Below, piece by piece: positions 8,246-17,695 of a stretch of 28,550 bases of DNA. A program made the position numbers and the translations under genes. The stretch comes from a virus, in the IMG/VR virus record IMGVR_UViG_3300030085_003258, positions 1 through 28,550 of that record; one strand, written 5' to 3'. The stretch's first letter is position 1; each line of letters begins with the position of its first letter. The notes under the pieces are model-generated. The model saw only the letters and a list, made by a program, of their open reading frames with translations. It did not search any database and was not told the DNA's origin.

Positions 8246-9456
8246 TAATTCAATCTAATAATAAGAGCAGTACCTGAAATTTCCTTCGTGGCGACCATTG
8301 AGATCATGCCCATGGCACCAGTTGCCTGCATAGCAATAGAACCACCTAAATTTTGCAGAAGAATTGTATTAGTTGGTGTAGGACCATTCTGAATACCAAT
8401 ACTACCAACTGCTGTTGCCTGAATAACACAATCACCTTTTGTGAGAGATCCAGCAGACCATGCTGTTAGTCCTGGTGCAGCAGTACCAATCTGAGTATAT
8501 GAATTACCCATAGGAATATCAACAAAGTCTTGAGAATATTGTAAAATAGGATCCATGAGTAAAGTTGATGTTCTGGATCCTATGATTTGATATTTCAATG
8601 TTTCCATAGGCATCGCGGCATAACCACCAGTGCCCGTAGTAAGTGGTCCAACTTTTTTAAGTGGATTGTTATTGACTTTGACCAACATCTTACCATCAAC
8701 ATCAAGAATATAGTCATGACCAACTTTATGCACAAGTGTGCCTTGAGTTGAATGAGTAGTAATATGAGCTCCTGGTCCCAAAGAAGGAGGTTCCAGAATG
8801 TTCATCTTCTGTTCCTGAATTACTTCACCATAATTCTCCTCCATCTTGCTGCCAGTAACAGTTTCCTTAAAACTAGTTGTAGAAAGTTCATACTGACCAG
8901 TGGAGATACTCAGTTTACCACTGCCAATACTCTTTGTCAAACCAAATGGTACGGGATCCTGACTTCCTGTGTTCAAACTAATCTGTTCTGCTGCTTTTAG
9001 TTTAATACTGCCACCTGCATTCAGTTCAATATCCTTAGCAGCAGTGATGTAAATACCACCCTTACCATTAGATTGAATGCATATGTCACCAGGACCAAAG
9101 ATTTCAACACTTTTTTCTTCATCAGCACCACCTTCACCGCCACCAGTAACTCTATGACCTTCAGCAATTAATTTAATGTTATGCCCAGACTTGAAGTGCA
9201 TATACCCTGTTGACTTAACATCAAGGTATCCCTCAGTGGGAGTCATATCTGCACTTCTGGCATTAATTAAAACTGCACCATTTTCCTGCCAACGAATAAA
9301 TGAGGCACGATAGTGACGCATTTCATAATTCCTATCGTCATGACCACATGTTTCTCTAATGGTAAAGGAACTATCAGTGATAGTTTCCCTTACCTCATTT
9401 ATTTCCTCCGTAATTTTGGAGGATTCTTGTTCAAGGGACTGTTTGGTATCTAACAT
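8245..9456 (-). CDS. Baseplate spike/needle-like protein (gp5 C-terminal-like, 403 aa)
   Basis: A repetitive beta-rich protein probably forming the central spike below the hub. Residues about 45-200 are runs of short strands with alternating charged and hydrophobic residues (GYMHFKSGHNIKLIAEG, GGIYITAAKDIELNAGG, SIKLKAAEQISLNTG), like the beta-helix/OB-needle of T4 gp5 and VgrG C-termini. Residues about 215-275 again show a KMLVKV-type needle repeat. The C-terminus is Gly/Ala/Met-rich. The start ATG at 9456 lies one base after the stop of the 1748-aa gp5-like gene, and its stop overlaps speD. An ATAAATA motif at 9504-9510 could add a transcript start. No lysozyme motif is present. The needle role is inferred from repeats and position; homology to gp5 is not proven. 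Confidence 0.6.
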   Translation of the reverse strand: MLDTKQSLEQESSKITEEINEVRETITDSSFTIRETCGHDDRNYEMRHYRASFIRWQENGAVLINARSADMTPTEGYLDVKSTGYMHFKSGHNIKLIAEGHRVTGGGEGGADEEKSVEIFGPGDICIQSNGKGGIYITAAKDIELNAGGSIKLKAAEQISLNTGSQDPVPFGLTKSIGSGKLSISTGQYELSTTSFKETVTGSKMEENYGEVIQEQKMNILEPPSLGPGAHITTHSTQGTLVHKVGHDYILDVDGKMLVKVNNNPLKKVGPLTTGTGGYAAMPMETLKYQIIGSRTSTLLMDPILQYSQDFVDIPMGNSYTQIGTAAPGLTAWSAGSLTKGDCVIQATAVGSIGIQNGPTPTNTILLQNLGGSIAMQATGAMGMISMVATKEISGTALIIRLN

Positions 9457-9457
9457 T

Positions 9458-12400
9458 TTATGGGCAATCTACGATGAACACGGTTCCGATTGTACTCTCG
9501 TTGTATTTATTGACAACTCTGAGATAGCGGTCAGCAACTTCGTCACAAGGAACAAATTCAATAACTGGTTGAGCAGATCCGCCAAATCCATTAGCACCTC
9601 TAATTCTAATATCAGGAAGTTGATCATAAACTATGTTTTGTGGGTTGGTAATTCTAATCTCGGCAAGTTTTCCATCCTGAATAGCAGCAAATGCTATAGT
9701 TGGATCACCATTAACATAAACAGTAGGTGAAGACTCATAGTAACCACCAACGTTGGTAAGAAGAATCTCAGTAAGAATTCCACATTCACCAGCTTCATCA
9801 ATGTTTGGAGTATAACCAATACCTTTAGATTTTACCACAATATTGACTAAACATCCATTCTCGTCTAGCTCTGATTTAGCAATAGCACCCGTTCCAAGAC
9901 CACTAATAGCAACCAGAGGAGGTTGCTTATATCGTACCTTACAATCTCTCAATTCATCGGGGATAGGAACGCTAATAACACCACCACCTCTGCCAACAAT
10001 AACTGGTGTGCTAGGAGGACGGGGGGCTGGATCAGTAACGGTATCTTCTTCATCATCGCCATCATCTTCGGGTACACACTTACCGTCAACACATATTTGA
10101 CCTGAAGGACAATCAGAGTCTACGGTACATGCCTTTACACACTTACCATCAACACAAACATATCCTTCGGGACAGTCCTTATCTAATGAACATGGTATTA
10201 CACACTTACCATCAACACATACCTGACCCTCAGGACAATCATCATCTATCTTACATTCACTAGGATCTGGTTTATCGTCATCATCAGGATCATCATCAGG
10301 ATCATCATCAGGATCATCGGGAGGATCAATAATCTCATCATCTTTGACACACTTGCCATTAAGACAAACATATCCCTTAGGGCAGTCCGTATCTACTGTG
10401 CATTCTGGAGCAGGATCAGGAACACATTCACCATTAACACATATCTGTCCTTCGGGACAGTCCTTATCTACTGTGCATTCAATAACAGGAACAAGATCCT
10501 CATCTGGACAGAAATATTCTTTATCATTTTTATCCTTCCAATACCCTTTCTTTTTCTCCATATATGTGAGAGATTTTGGATCTTCCTTCAGCATTTTCCT
10601 AACGATCGCGCAATCGTCATCGGGATCATCATCAGGAACATCTTCAGGAATATCTTTGGGATCATTAGGTTCAACAATATCACACAATCCAGCTGAAGGT
10701 GGGACAGAGAAGTCAACAGTAAGAAGTTTTACAAGTTCCCCCATAGCACTGAAAGAATATCCACCCTGATCTGGGAATGATAATTCGTTCCCAACAGCAT
10801 AGTTTTCACCAGCATTTAGAATCTGGAGAATTGTATATCTTGTATTATTAGGATTACCACCAGCACCTGGGAATGCCTCAAATCTTGCCCTTACTCTAAG
10901 ACCTGTGCCATCACCACCTACCAAATCAAAGTCACCTTGATAGGAATCGTTTAAATCAGCCCAGTTAAAAGCTGAACCATAAGTATGCTGTGCAAATTCA
11001 CCAGCTGCTTTTGGATAAAAACCCGCCTCAAAATCATTGATCCGCTTAGTCTTGATAATAGATTCATTACCAGTAACCTTCATAATGGTTAATCTAGCAT
11101 TTTCATCAAATCCATTAGCTCTGTTATCATCCCACTTAACTACCTGACCTTTTGAAATTACAGTTGGTTGTTTCATTCCAGGGGCACCAGAAGCACCAGG
11201 ATCTTGTCCTTTATATTGGAACAAATAAGTCTGACCAGCATTTACAAATATGGTTTTTTCTACAGATCCCTTTTCCTTTTTCTGTTTGAAAGTTTTACCT
11301 GCAACAAAAAGTTTACCGACTGCCAGACCAGATCTGTCAGGATCATCATCCCACTCAAATCTTAATTTAACAGAACCTTGTCCAACATCACCACTAATCT
11401 TTATACCAGTTCCATCTTCAAGGAACTTAGCAGTAAGTTCTTCACCAGGAACACTTTCTGCGGTCATTCTGGGTTTATAATTCTCATATAATTCAAATGA
11501 TGCACCAAGACCAGCAGGAGTAGCATCTGTTGTGTCACTATATGAGATCACATCTCCATCATCAAGTGTTCCAGCAGGAGCACAATTTACAGTGCTAGAA
11601 TATACACCGTCCTTTGTAATTCCAACATATGTTGGTTTGGTTGTATATGTAAGTACGGGAGTAAATGCTGATGGAGTTGTAGGTGTTGCAGTAATAACAC
11701 AGCGATAATACTCCTCATCCATAATTAAATAAGATGGTTGCTCAACTTTCAATCTATTCGTTGTAGCACCAGAATATGTAATGCTAGCAGACTGTGCAAC
11801 AGTAGATGTTGACCACTTGTCAATAGTGGTTCCCCCAACAGTAATACCAGAGGGACCGAAAGTAGTTACTTTTTCATCAATGGTTTCATTTCTGACTCCA
11901 TCGGAAACAGGAGTCCATATAACATTAGGCGCAACTATAGTATCACCAGTAGGATCATAACTTCTCTGCCATTCATAGGATAATGTATAACCAGGAACAC
12001 TTGTTTTAGCAACGAATCCAATATTTAAAGGAATCCCTTCCTCCTGCACCAAACAAGTAATAGGTTCAGATGACAATAAAATTTCAGCTTCACATACTGG
12101 CGATGGTTTGAAGTCCGTAGAGAAATTAATAACTACTTGTCTCTCTATACCTTCACCTACTTTGGTAGTTCCATTTTTCTTTCCAAGTCCACCTAAATTT
12201 GATCCTGTTCCTTCTGGAAGTAATTCATCAGTAAATTTAACTTTAAATGTTTTTGTGGCATTAATAAGTCCACCATCAGTATAAGTTGGAATAGAGAAAA
12301 TCTTCTTATTCTCTCCTGGACCAAATGTAAGAATACCTTCTCCACCCATATAATGAGTACCCTCTTCCGCAGGGAAAGTTAAAGTGTTATCTTGAATTGT

Positions 12401-14704
12401 CTCACATTTAACTCTAGTAGCAAAATCTACTACAGGAGTACGAATGACTTCCATTTTTGCAGCATCGCCCGCAACTACACTGACAGGACCCACTACATAA
12501 TTTACATTTTCAGTGATGATCTCTGGTGGGAAGAAAATGTCAGTTGTGCCTTCGGGTTCTTTTTCCTTAGGACCAAACCTAATTTTAAGTCTAGTAGTAT
12601 TGAGAATTTCTGATGTACTAGGAAGATTTTTATATGGAAATTTGTTGTTATTAAAATCAGATGATGATCTATAAATTGAAGCAGTATATGTTACATAAGG
12701 AATAGTAGCATCAGAAGGAATTCCTTCATCAGCAGCAATACCCATTCCTGCTGCTTGAGTAGTTTGAACATCCTGTTCTTCTTTAGGAGCTTCAGCAACT
12801 AAAGTAGGAACTGATACCGTAGCTTCACTTTGCCCTTTATCAAAAATAACTTCCTCAGAAAAAATTACAGTTTTTCTTCGTGGAAATTGCTGCTGATATT
12901 TTTTCTTCTTCTTCTTCGGCACTTTACCAAATTTTACGTCTGGTAAAGTAGCACCCCTCTCCAAATCACCACCAGACGTAAGACCTTCAGTAATACCAAC
13001 AACTCTAGCAGTATCATCTGGTCTCAAATATGCAGTAAAAATAATCACACCTCGGTGTTCAACACTATTTCTTCTGATTTTTAATTTATGAGTTTTACCA
13101 CTCTTAACAGTTTCCTTCTTAGGGAAAATCATGTACTCTGAATCATGCCTATCATCTTCTTTTCCGATGATGACAGCATATGTTGAACATGAAGAGTATG
13201 GACCTTTGTCACCAGGGACTGCTGGTATGCATTCTGAACCGTCTCCATTTTTTCCGTCGCCAAGATTATTACAGAAGTCAAATACATTAGATACTTTCGA
13301 TGCAGCAACATTAGTTGCTGTGGTAAATGCCCTTCTTAACGCTTGATTATCTGTGGAAACTCCAGGAACATTTGCTGTACCAAGATCAACACCTTTGGCA
13401 AAGTTTGCTGCCTCTGCATTTGCTTCAGCGGTAGACTTATTAATATCATCTGTCAAACTATTGATACCGCTCAATCCACTGTCGAGACTTTTTTTAATAC
13501 CTGTCGTCAGACCAAACTCACCAGGGTTGTTAAATGCAGTGACGAGAGCATTAGAAGCGTCAGTTGCACATTCTCCAGCACCGCCACAACTAATTCCTAG
13601 GAAGTCTAATACAGCATTAATTGCTTCACCCAGGAGATTACCAAAACCACCAATGATACCAGCAATAGATTCAATGGCACCCATGATACTCTCAATAAGA
13701 CCCAGGACTTCTCCCATAATCTCATTAAGAATACCATCAACTAATGTATCCAAACAACCAAATACACTACTAACTGCTGAATCTACAAGTGTATTCAGCA
13801 TATCTTCAATAAGATTACTAATTAATCCTTCAATATTACCAAAACTACAGAACACCATATTGAGAACTTTCTCAATGGTCTCATTAACTGTTGATGTGAT
13901 GCCCTTAATTGGCACCATAATCAACTTTACTAATTGATCAATAGCTTTTCTAGCATATTTGGTGATGATTGCTTTAACCCAACCAATTCCACTACGAATA
14001 ACACCAGTAATAGAGGCAAGATACTTTTGAATATATCCTGTCATGGAGAATAACTCTCCAGTTATACCATTAACAAACTTAGACCCGATTTTGCCATCAG
14101 TGTCCTGAACAATCTTCAAGAAATCGCCAATAAATGCTCCGATGTCTGATGATAATGATCCACTATCACCACACTTATCAGCACCCTTAATACTTTCACC
14201 ATTTTCAGGAATCTTAGATGCTTTTGTGACAACCTTGAAGCAACCGTTATCTCCTTGAATAGCACTCTTATTTTCTTTAAGAGGTTCTACAAGTTGAGCA
14301 GCAATATAAGGAGATGTTTGATCAAAATTTTCTTGCTTTCCTAAAACTGGATGCTTTGCCTTATGTGCAGATGCAATTACAGGACTGCTATAGTCTGGAC
14401 CTTCAAATCTAACAATAACAAATTGACCTTTGCCATACTGCCTAACATTATTATTTCTAATTGCACTATTTGCAGTTTCAGTTTGAATAGAAGGAATCCA
14501 AGGAAGTGCTGCTTTTGCTACTACATCTTCCTCACAATTCTGTTCATTAATATCACAATATCCATGAATAGCAGGACATCTAACCTGATAATATCCCCCA
14601 CCACCTTCTGACTTGACGCTAGTAATCCACCCAAGCATGGTAGTGCCTGCTTTGGCAAGTTCTTTACCTTGATATGATATGTTTTTTGAAAAGTCTGTGT
14701 TCAT
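9458..14704 (-). CDS. gp5-like baseplate hub protein, giant multidomain form (1748 aa)
   Basis: The N-terminus (about 20-120) resembles the OB-fold of T4 gp5: LGWITSVKSE, ALPWIPSIQTETANS, and a VRFEG strand. About 260-380 is a long run of hydrophobic, Gly-rich amphipathic helices. About 735-835 looks like a Calx-beta domain (EGILTFGPGENKKIFSIPTY). About 905-1005 looks Ig-like (SYEWQRS, EYYRCVITA). About 1410-1545 carries five Cys-rich repeats of form C-x4-DCP-G-x-C-x-G-x-C, split by an Asp-rich DPDDDPDDDPDDDD linker. The C-terminus has Gly-rich beta repeats. No lysozyme catalytic region is seen, unlike T4 gp5. It overlaps the upstream gp27-like gene as TGATG, matching the gp27-gp5 partnership in T4. 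The hub assignment is likely; the extra domains may form peripheral decorations or adhesins. Confidence 0.65.
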   Translation of the reverse strand: MNTDFSKNISYQGKELAKAGTTMLGWITSVKSEGGGGYYQVRCPAIHGYCDINEQNCEEDVVAKAALPWIPSIQTETANSAIRNNNVRQYGKGQFVIVRFEGPDYSSPVIASAHKAKHPVLGKQENFDQTSPYIAAQLVEPLKENKSAIQGDNGCFKVVTKASKIPENGESIKGADKCGDSGSLSSDIGAFIGDFLKIVQDTDGKIGSKFVNGITGELFSMTGYIQKYLASITGVIRSGIGWVKAIITKYARKAIDQLVKLIMVPIKGITSTVNETIEKVLNMVFCSFGNIEGLISNLIEDMLNTLVDSAVSSVFGCLDTLVDGILNEIMGEVLGLIESIMGAIESIAGIIGGFGNLLGEAINAVLDFLGISCGGAGECATDASNALVTAFNNPGEFGLTTGIKKSLDSGLSGINSLTDDINKSTAEANAEAANFAKGVDLGTANVPGVSTDNQALRRAFTTATNVAASKVSNVFDFCNNLGDGKNGDGSECIPAVPGDKGPYSSCSTYAVIIGKEDDRHDSEYMIFPKKETVKSGKTHKLKIRRNSVEHRGVIIFTAYLRPDDTARVVGITEGLTSGGDLERGATLPDVKFGKVPKKKKKKYQQQFPRRKTVIFSEEVIFDKGQSEATVSVPTLVAEAPKEEQDVQTTQAAGMGIAADEGIPSDATIPYVTYTASIYRSSSDFNNNKFPYKNLPSTSEILNTTRLKIRFGPKEKEPEGTTDIFFPPEIITENVNYVVGPVSVVAGDAAKMEVIRTPVVDFATRVKCETIQDNTLTFPAEEGTHYMGGEGILTFGPGENKKIFSIPTYTDGGLINATKTFKVKFTDELLPEGTGSNLGGLGKKNGTTKVGEGIERQVVINFSTDFKPSPVCEAEILLSSEPITCLVQEEGIPLNIGFVAKTSVPGYTLSYEWQRSYDPTGDTIVAPNVIWTPVSDGVRNETIDEKVTTFGPSGITVGGTTIDKWSTSTVAQSASITYSGATTNRLKVEQPSYLIMDEEYYRCVITATPTTPSAFTPVLTYTTKPTYVGITKDGVYSSTVNCAPAGTLDDGDVISYSDTTDATPAGLGASFELYENYKPRMTAESVPGEELTAKFLEDGTGIKISGDVGQGSVKLRFEWDDDPDRSGLAVGKLFVAGKTFKQKKEKGSVEKTIFVNAGQTYLFQYKGQDPGASGAPGMKQPTVISKGQVVKWDDNRANGFDENARLTIMKVTGNESIIKTKRINDFEAGFYPKAAGEFAQHTYGSAFNWADLNDSYQGDFDLVGGDGTGLRVRARFEAFPGAGGNPNNTRYTILQILNAGENYAVGNELSFPDQGGYSFSAMGELVKLLTVDFSVPPSAGLCDIVEPNDPKDIPEDVPDDDPDDDCAIVRKMLKEDPKSLTYMEKKKGYWKDKNDKEYFCPDEDLVPVIECTVDKDCPEGQICVNGECVPDPAPECTVDTDCPKGYVCLNGKCVKDDEIIDPPDDPDDDPDDDPDDDDKPDPSECKIDDDCPEGQVCVDGKCVIPCSLDKDCPEGYVCVDGKCVKACTVDSDCPSGQICVDGKCVPEDDGDDEEDTVTDPAPRPPSTPVIVGRGGGVISVPIPDELRDCKVRYKQPPLVAISGLGTGAIAKSELDENGCLVNIVVKSKGIGYTPNIDEAGECGILTEILLTNVGGYYESSPTVYVNGDPTIAFAAIQDGKLAEIRITNPQNIVYDQLPDIRIRGANGFGGSAQPVIEFVPCDEVADRYLRVVNKYNESTIGTVFIVDCP
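10072..10477 (-). repeat. Five Cys-rich coding repeats within the gp5-like gene
   Basis: Five near-identical units of about 20 codons each encode CTVDKDCPEGQICVNGECV-type modules, each with four Cys in the same spacing. The order is two units, an Asp/Pro-rich spacer, then three units. The recurring DNA pattern ACACACTTACCATCAACAC shows duplication at the nucleotide level as well. Confidence 0.9.
10278..10313 (-). repeat. Three exact tandem 12-mers encoding a Pro-Asp-Asp-Asp linker
   Basis: TCATCATCAGGA occurs three times in a row on the plus strand, with a fourth diverged partial copy. It encodes repeated Pro-Asp-Asp-Asp between Cys-rich units two and three. Such exact short tandems change copy number easily, so linker length may vary among relatives. 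Confidence 0.9.
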
Positions 14705-16074
14705 CAGGACTCTACTAGTTTACAAATTTCCATGTGGGTATATACATGAGTGATATCTTCAATCCTATGATTGATCTTCGTAATCAAATATACTCCTGAA
14801 TATTTATCACTTGCTTGATCAGCCTTACCAGAGTCTCCCTTAATTAAAGGGAAATCTAGATATAAATGACCGCCAGCTGATAATGATAAATTACCAGGAA
14901 CTCTAATTGTGGATGTCTTAGATTTTAACATGTCTAGCATAGAACCATAATTAATAGAAGATAATGCTGGATTGACTGGTTCATTATTTAAAGCAGTTTC
15001 ATCACATACGTTATAATATTCAATTTGATATTCTGACTGCTCAATATATTTAACTGTTGTAAATTCACCATCAGAAGCAGCTTTCAAACACTTGTCTTCG
15101 ATAGTTTTGGGTGGCAATTTTTCAATAACCTTGTTTACATTTCGCTCGGGTTCATTAACAATTGTTCTAGTTTTACCTCTCTTCTTTGCCGCAATCTCTT
15201 CAAGAAGACTAGACTGATTGACACCATCATAAAACTTATAACTCAAAATAGTTTGAGATGCAAGTGCAGGACCAGTCTGATTATCATTAACAAACTTAAC
15301 TTGATATGCAGTTCCTTTTTTAGTATCTAATCTAAACGGATCTGTAAGCAATGTATGAATTGAATCAAATCTATATTCATCATATGTTTCATAGAATACA
15401 TATCCAGCAGGTCTGGTTTCTTCTTTACCAGAACCATCAGTTCCCTTAGGTGTGGCAGGTTTGCACATATCATTGAGGAGTTGATAAACCAACTTATTAT
15501 GTCCCTGCAACTTAGCGACAGTTTCTGTCATTTGTTCCATAACAGGTGCTTTATTCTTAGTAGTTTGTATATACCTACCAAGTACATCGTCAACAATAGT
15601 ATTATAATCTATCTTTGTAGTTTCATCAGGAGGCCAAGAACTTTTAACATTCTTGGATAACGCTACAATAGCATCTCTATTGATAAGTTCTAATGTATAT
15701 TGCTTTTTCTTACCTTTAATTATTTGGTTGACAACTCTATTAACGTAGAAACAATTATCACCAGCAAACTCAAATTTTGGTCGAGATTTCTCCCATTCGG
15801 TTCCAATACCAGGATCATTGACAACAATCTCTACAGGACAAAATTGACGCACACCACACTTGTCGAATGCTTCATCAATAGCGCCAGCAGAATCTAAGAT
15901 AGTAATATCAGCAGTAATAAAAGATTCAAATAGTGACTCATAATAGTTAAACGAAATTACTTCAGGAAATTCTATTGCCTTTCCTGAAGGATTTAATCCA
16001 ACTAATTTATCAGTATCAGGAATATCGTAAACTTTTGCTTGTATAGCTCTTAACTTTGGTTCAGTAACTGACAT
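14704..16074 (-). CDS. gp27-like baseplate hub protein (456 aa)
   Basis: Probably the trimeric hub ring that joins tail tube and spike. The N-terminus has IEFPEVISFNYYESLFESF followed by ITADITILDS, and the C-terminus SGVYLITKINHRIEDITHVY then THMEICKL. This start-and-end pattern, a jellyroll/tube-like opening and a late-control (gpD/gp27) closing strand, fits hub proteins of contractile tails. A central charged helical region (about 275-330) includes AAKKRGKTRTIVNEPERN. The length exceeds T4 gp27 (about 390 aa). Its ATG at 16074 follows the previous stop by one base, and its stop overlaps the gp5-like gene by one base. The order hub then gp5-like matches the partnership known in T4. The fold-level call is moderately sure; exact orthology to gp27 needs a structure comparison. 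Confidence 0.55.
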   Translation of the reverse strand: MSVTEPKLRAIQAKVYDIPDTDKLVGLNPSGKAIEFPEVISFNYYESLFESFITADITILDSAGAIDEAFDKCGVRQFCPVEIVVNDPGIGTEWEKSRPKFEFAGDNCFYVNRVVNQIIKGKKKQYTLELINRDAIVALSKNVKSSWPPDETTKIDYNTIVDDVLGRYIQTTKNKAPVMEQMTETVAKLQGHNKLVYQLLNDMCKPATPKGTDGSGKEETRPAGYVFYETYDEYRFDSIHTLLTDPFRLDTKKGTAYQVKFVNDNQTGPALASQTILSYKFYDGVNQSSLLEEIAAKKRGKTRTIVNEPERNVNKVIEKLPPKTIEDKCLKAASDGEFTTVKYIEQSEYQIEYYNVCDETALNNEPVNPALSSINYGSMLDMLKSKTSTIRVPGNLSLSAGGHLYLDFPLIKGDSGKADQASDKYSGVYLITKINHRIEDITHVYTHMEICKLVES

Positions 16075-16075
16075 A

Positions 16076-17695
16076 TTATTCCTCTGTTGCGTAAATGTCT
16101 TGTGTCATTAAAATTACCTTAGCACCAAAAACATTATCAGTTTTTTGCGATACAGTATCTATATTAGATAATGATCTGCGCGTGGTGGTTTGTGATCGTC
16201 TAGTAAGATCCGAAATCTTAGTATTGATCTTCATGAGACTATTTTGAATACTATCAGCAGGAGTATCTCTTGTGATAGATTCTACTCCCATATCATTATT
16301 ATATAATGATGATTGTTGTTGCTGTCGTTGTCGAAGATAATTTGATGTGGGTCTACTAGATTCTGGAATAGGTGATCTAGTAATAGAAGTGGTATTGTTT
16401 TGAATAGGTGTTTGTGCTTTTGACTGTTGTTCTTTTTTATTCCTCTCAAAGATCATCTCAACCTTCTTAAAAGGTTCCTTGAATAAAATATTCAAGATCT
16501 GCTGACCGATAGGTCGTTCAGTAGGAATAACAATCAATGGTTCATCAACTGTTTGCATGTCAACTACCGTAGGTCTATCTACAATAAACTGAGCAAGATC
16601 ATCAGTCTTATCGTTGACATTATAATATATGTTATGCTTTACGTCAAATAATTGTGGAAGAATAATAGCACCAGTAGCATATACATCCCTGAAATAATTA
16701 CCACCCTCACCTCTCTTTCGTTCAGTCGGATCACCTGTCGGAGTTCCCCTAAAGTATAATGCACCACCAACAAATTCTGCTGATGCTTGAGAGAGTGGTC
16801 CTTCGGACTTAAAATCATCCAATATTTGCTGAGCAATGGCAGCATTACCATAACCATCAAATCTTTCTACAAGAAGTTCCAAACCATTTGGTTTAGCAGC
16901 AATCTCAAAAATTTCTTTCTTTGTGACATTGAGGTGTCCATATAGATTTACAGCATTTGCATCTCCACTCGTTCCATAGATTGCAGCAGAATATGGTGAG
17001 AACTGCTCCGATTTAGTAATAACAACTGATAGAGGTTCTTTCTTTGCTCTATTCAACATAACCTGAAATGCATCGGCAGCATTCTGTGCTCCAGAAGCTT
17101 CAAGCGTGGCAAGGTGAGCAGCAGCAACTAAATCTGCACCAGATGCTTTAGCATCTTTTATTGTCGCAGCATCCAGTGGGTCAGCAGCACCAAAAGAACC
17201 AGCAGCGGCAGCTGCCAATACTGTTAAAAAATTACCCAAGTCTTCTTGATCAATGTCTGGACCAGCAAATTTAGTTTTAGCTTCTTCCTCTTCTTTCTCC
17301 TCAGTTTTCTCTAATAATTTCTCAGTGAGTTTTATTCTTCTATTCTCAATCTCACGCTCAAGAAGTTTGTTATATGCAATCTTATGATAATCAATCTTTC
17401 TGACATTGTTTAACAACTTAGTCAGATTAGCAAGAAGATTATTGAATCTCTCCAGCAGATAATTCCAGTCATCAACATCTTCATCAGATACCAATACATC
17501 CATCTGATTTCTTGGCACCAGATAATGCTTCTCATCCTGTTCAAACTCCAACATCCAAGGTGGAATAATTGGAACAAACATGGCAGCAAAGTTCTTCAAT
17601 TCCTGCTTAACTTTTGCAGCAGGAATCATCTTAGTCAATGCTCTGATCTTGACTGCTTTACCCGACCCAACTATAAAAGACTTAGGATTGATCAT
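16076..17695 (-). CDS. Tail-tip protein with SleB-like cell-wall hydrolase region (539 aa)
   Basis: Residues about 188-330 resemble SleB/CwlJ-type hydrolases: HLATLEASGAQNAADAFQVMLNRA, in which Glu199 would be the catalytic residue, then EQFSPY, and GGALYFRGTPTG near the domain end. The N-terminal 140 residues are charged and helical with a long KLTEKLLEKTEEKEEEEAKT coiled coil. After about residue 370 it is Gln/Ser/Arg-rich and probably disordered (RQRQQQQSSLYN). It overlaps the 669-aa hydrolase gene as ATGA and precedes the gp27-like hub gene. It probably acts at the tail tip to open peptidoglycan during entry, or is a hub part that kept only the fold. The hydrolase call rests on three short motifs. 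Confidence 0.55.
   Translation of the reverse strand: MINPKSFIVGSGKAVKIRALTKMIPAAKVKQELKNFAAMFVPIIPPWMLEFEQDEKHYLVPRNQMDVLVSDEDVDDWNYLLERFNNLLANLTKLLNNVRKIDYHKIAYNKLLEREIENRRIKLTEKLLEKTEEKEEEEAKTKFAGPDIDQEDLGNFLTVLAAAAAGSFGAADPLDAATIKDAKASGADLVAAAHLATLEASGAQNAADAFQVMLNRAKKEPLSVVITKSEQFSPYSAAIYGTSGDANAVNLYGHLNVTKKEIFEIAAKPNGLELLVERFDGYGNAAIAQQILDDFKSEGPLSQASAEFVGGALYFRGTPTGDPTERKRGEGGNYFRDVYATGAIILPQLFDVKHNIYYNVNDKTDDLAQFIVDRPTVVDMQTVDEPLIVIPTERPIGQQILNILFKEPFKKVEMIFERNKKEQQSKAQTPIQNNTTSITRSPIPESSRPTSNYLRQRQQQQSSLYNNDMGVESITRDTPADSIQNSLMKINTKISDLTRRSQTTTRRSLSNIDTVSQKTDNVFGAKVILMTQDIYATEE

Noticed and set aside
13353-13937. Plus-strand 194-aa open frame
   Set aside because: Antisense shadow of the helical part of the gp5-like gene; Pro/Ser-rich with no protein-like pattern.
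14790-14802. GATAAATAT on the minus strand within the gp27-like gene as a late promoter
   Set aside because: It encodes Asp-Lys-Tyr in a conserved-looking strand and its distance from the next start is about 90 bases; chance match likely in AT-rich coding DNA.
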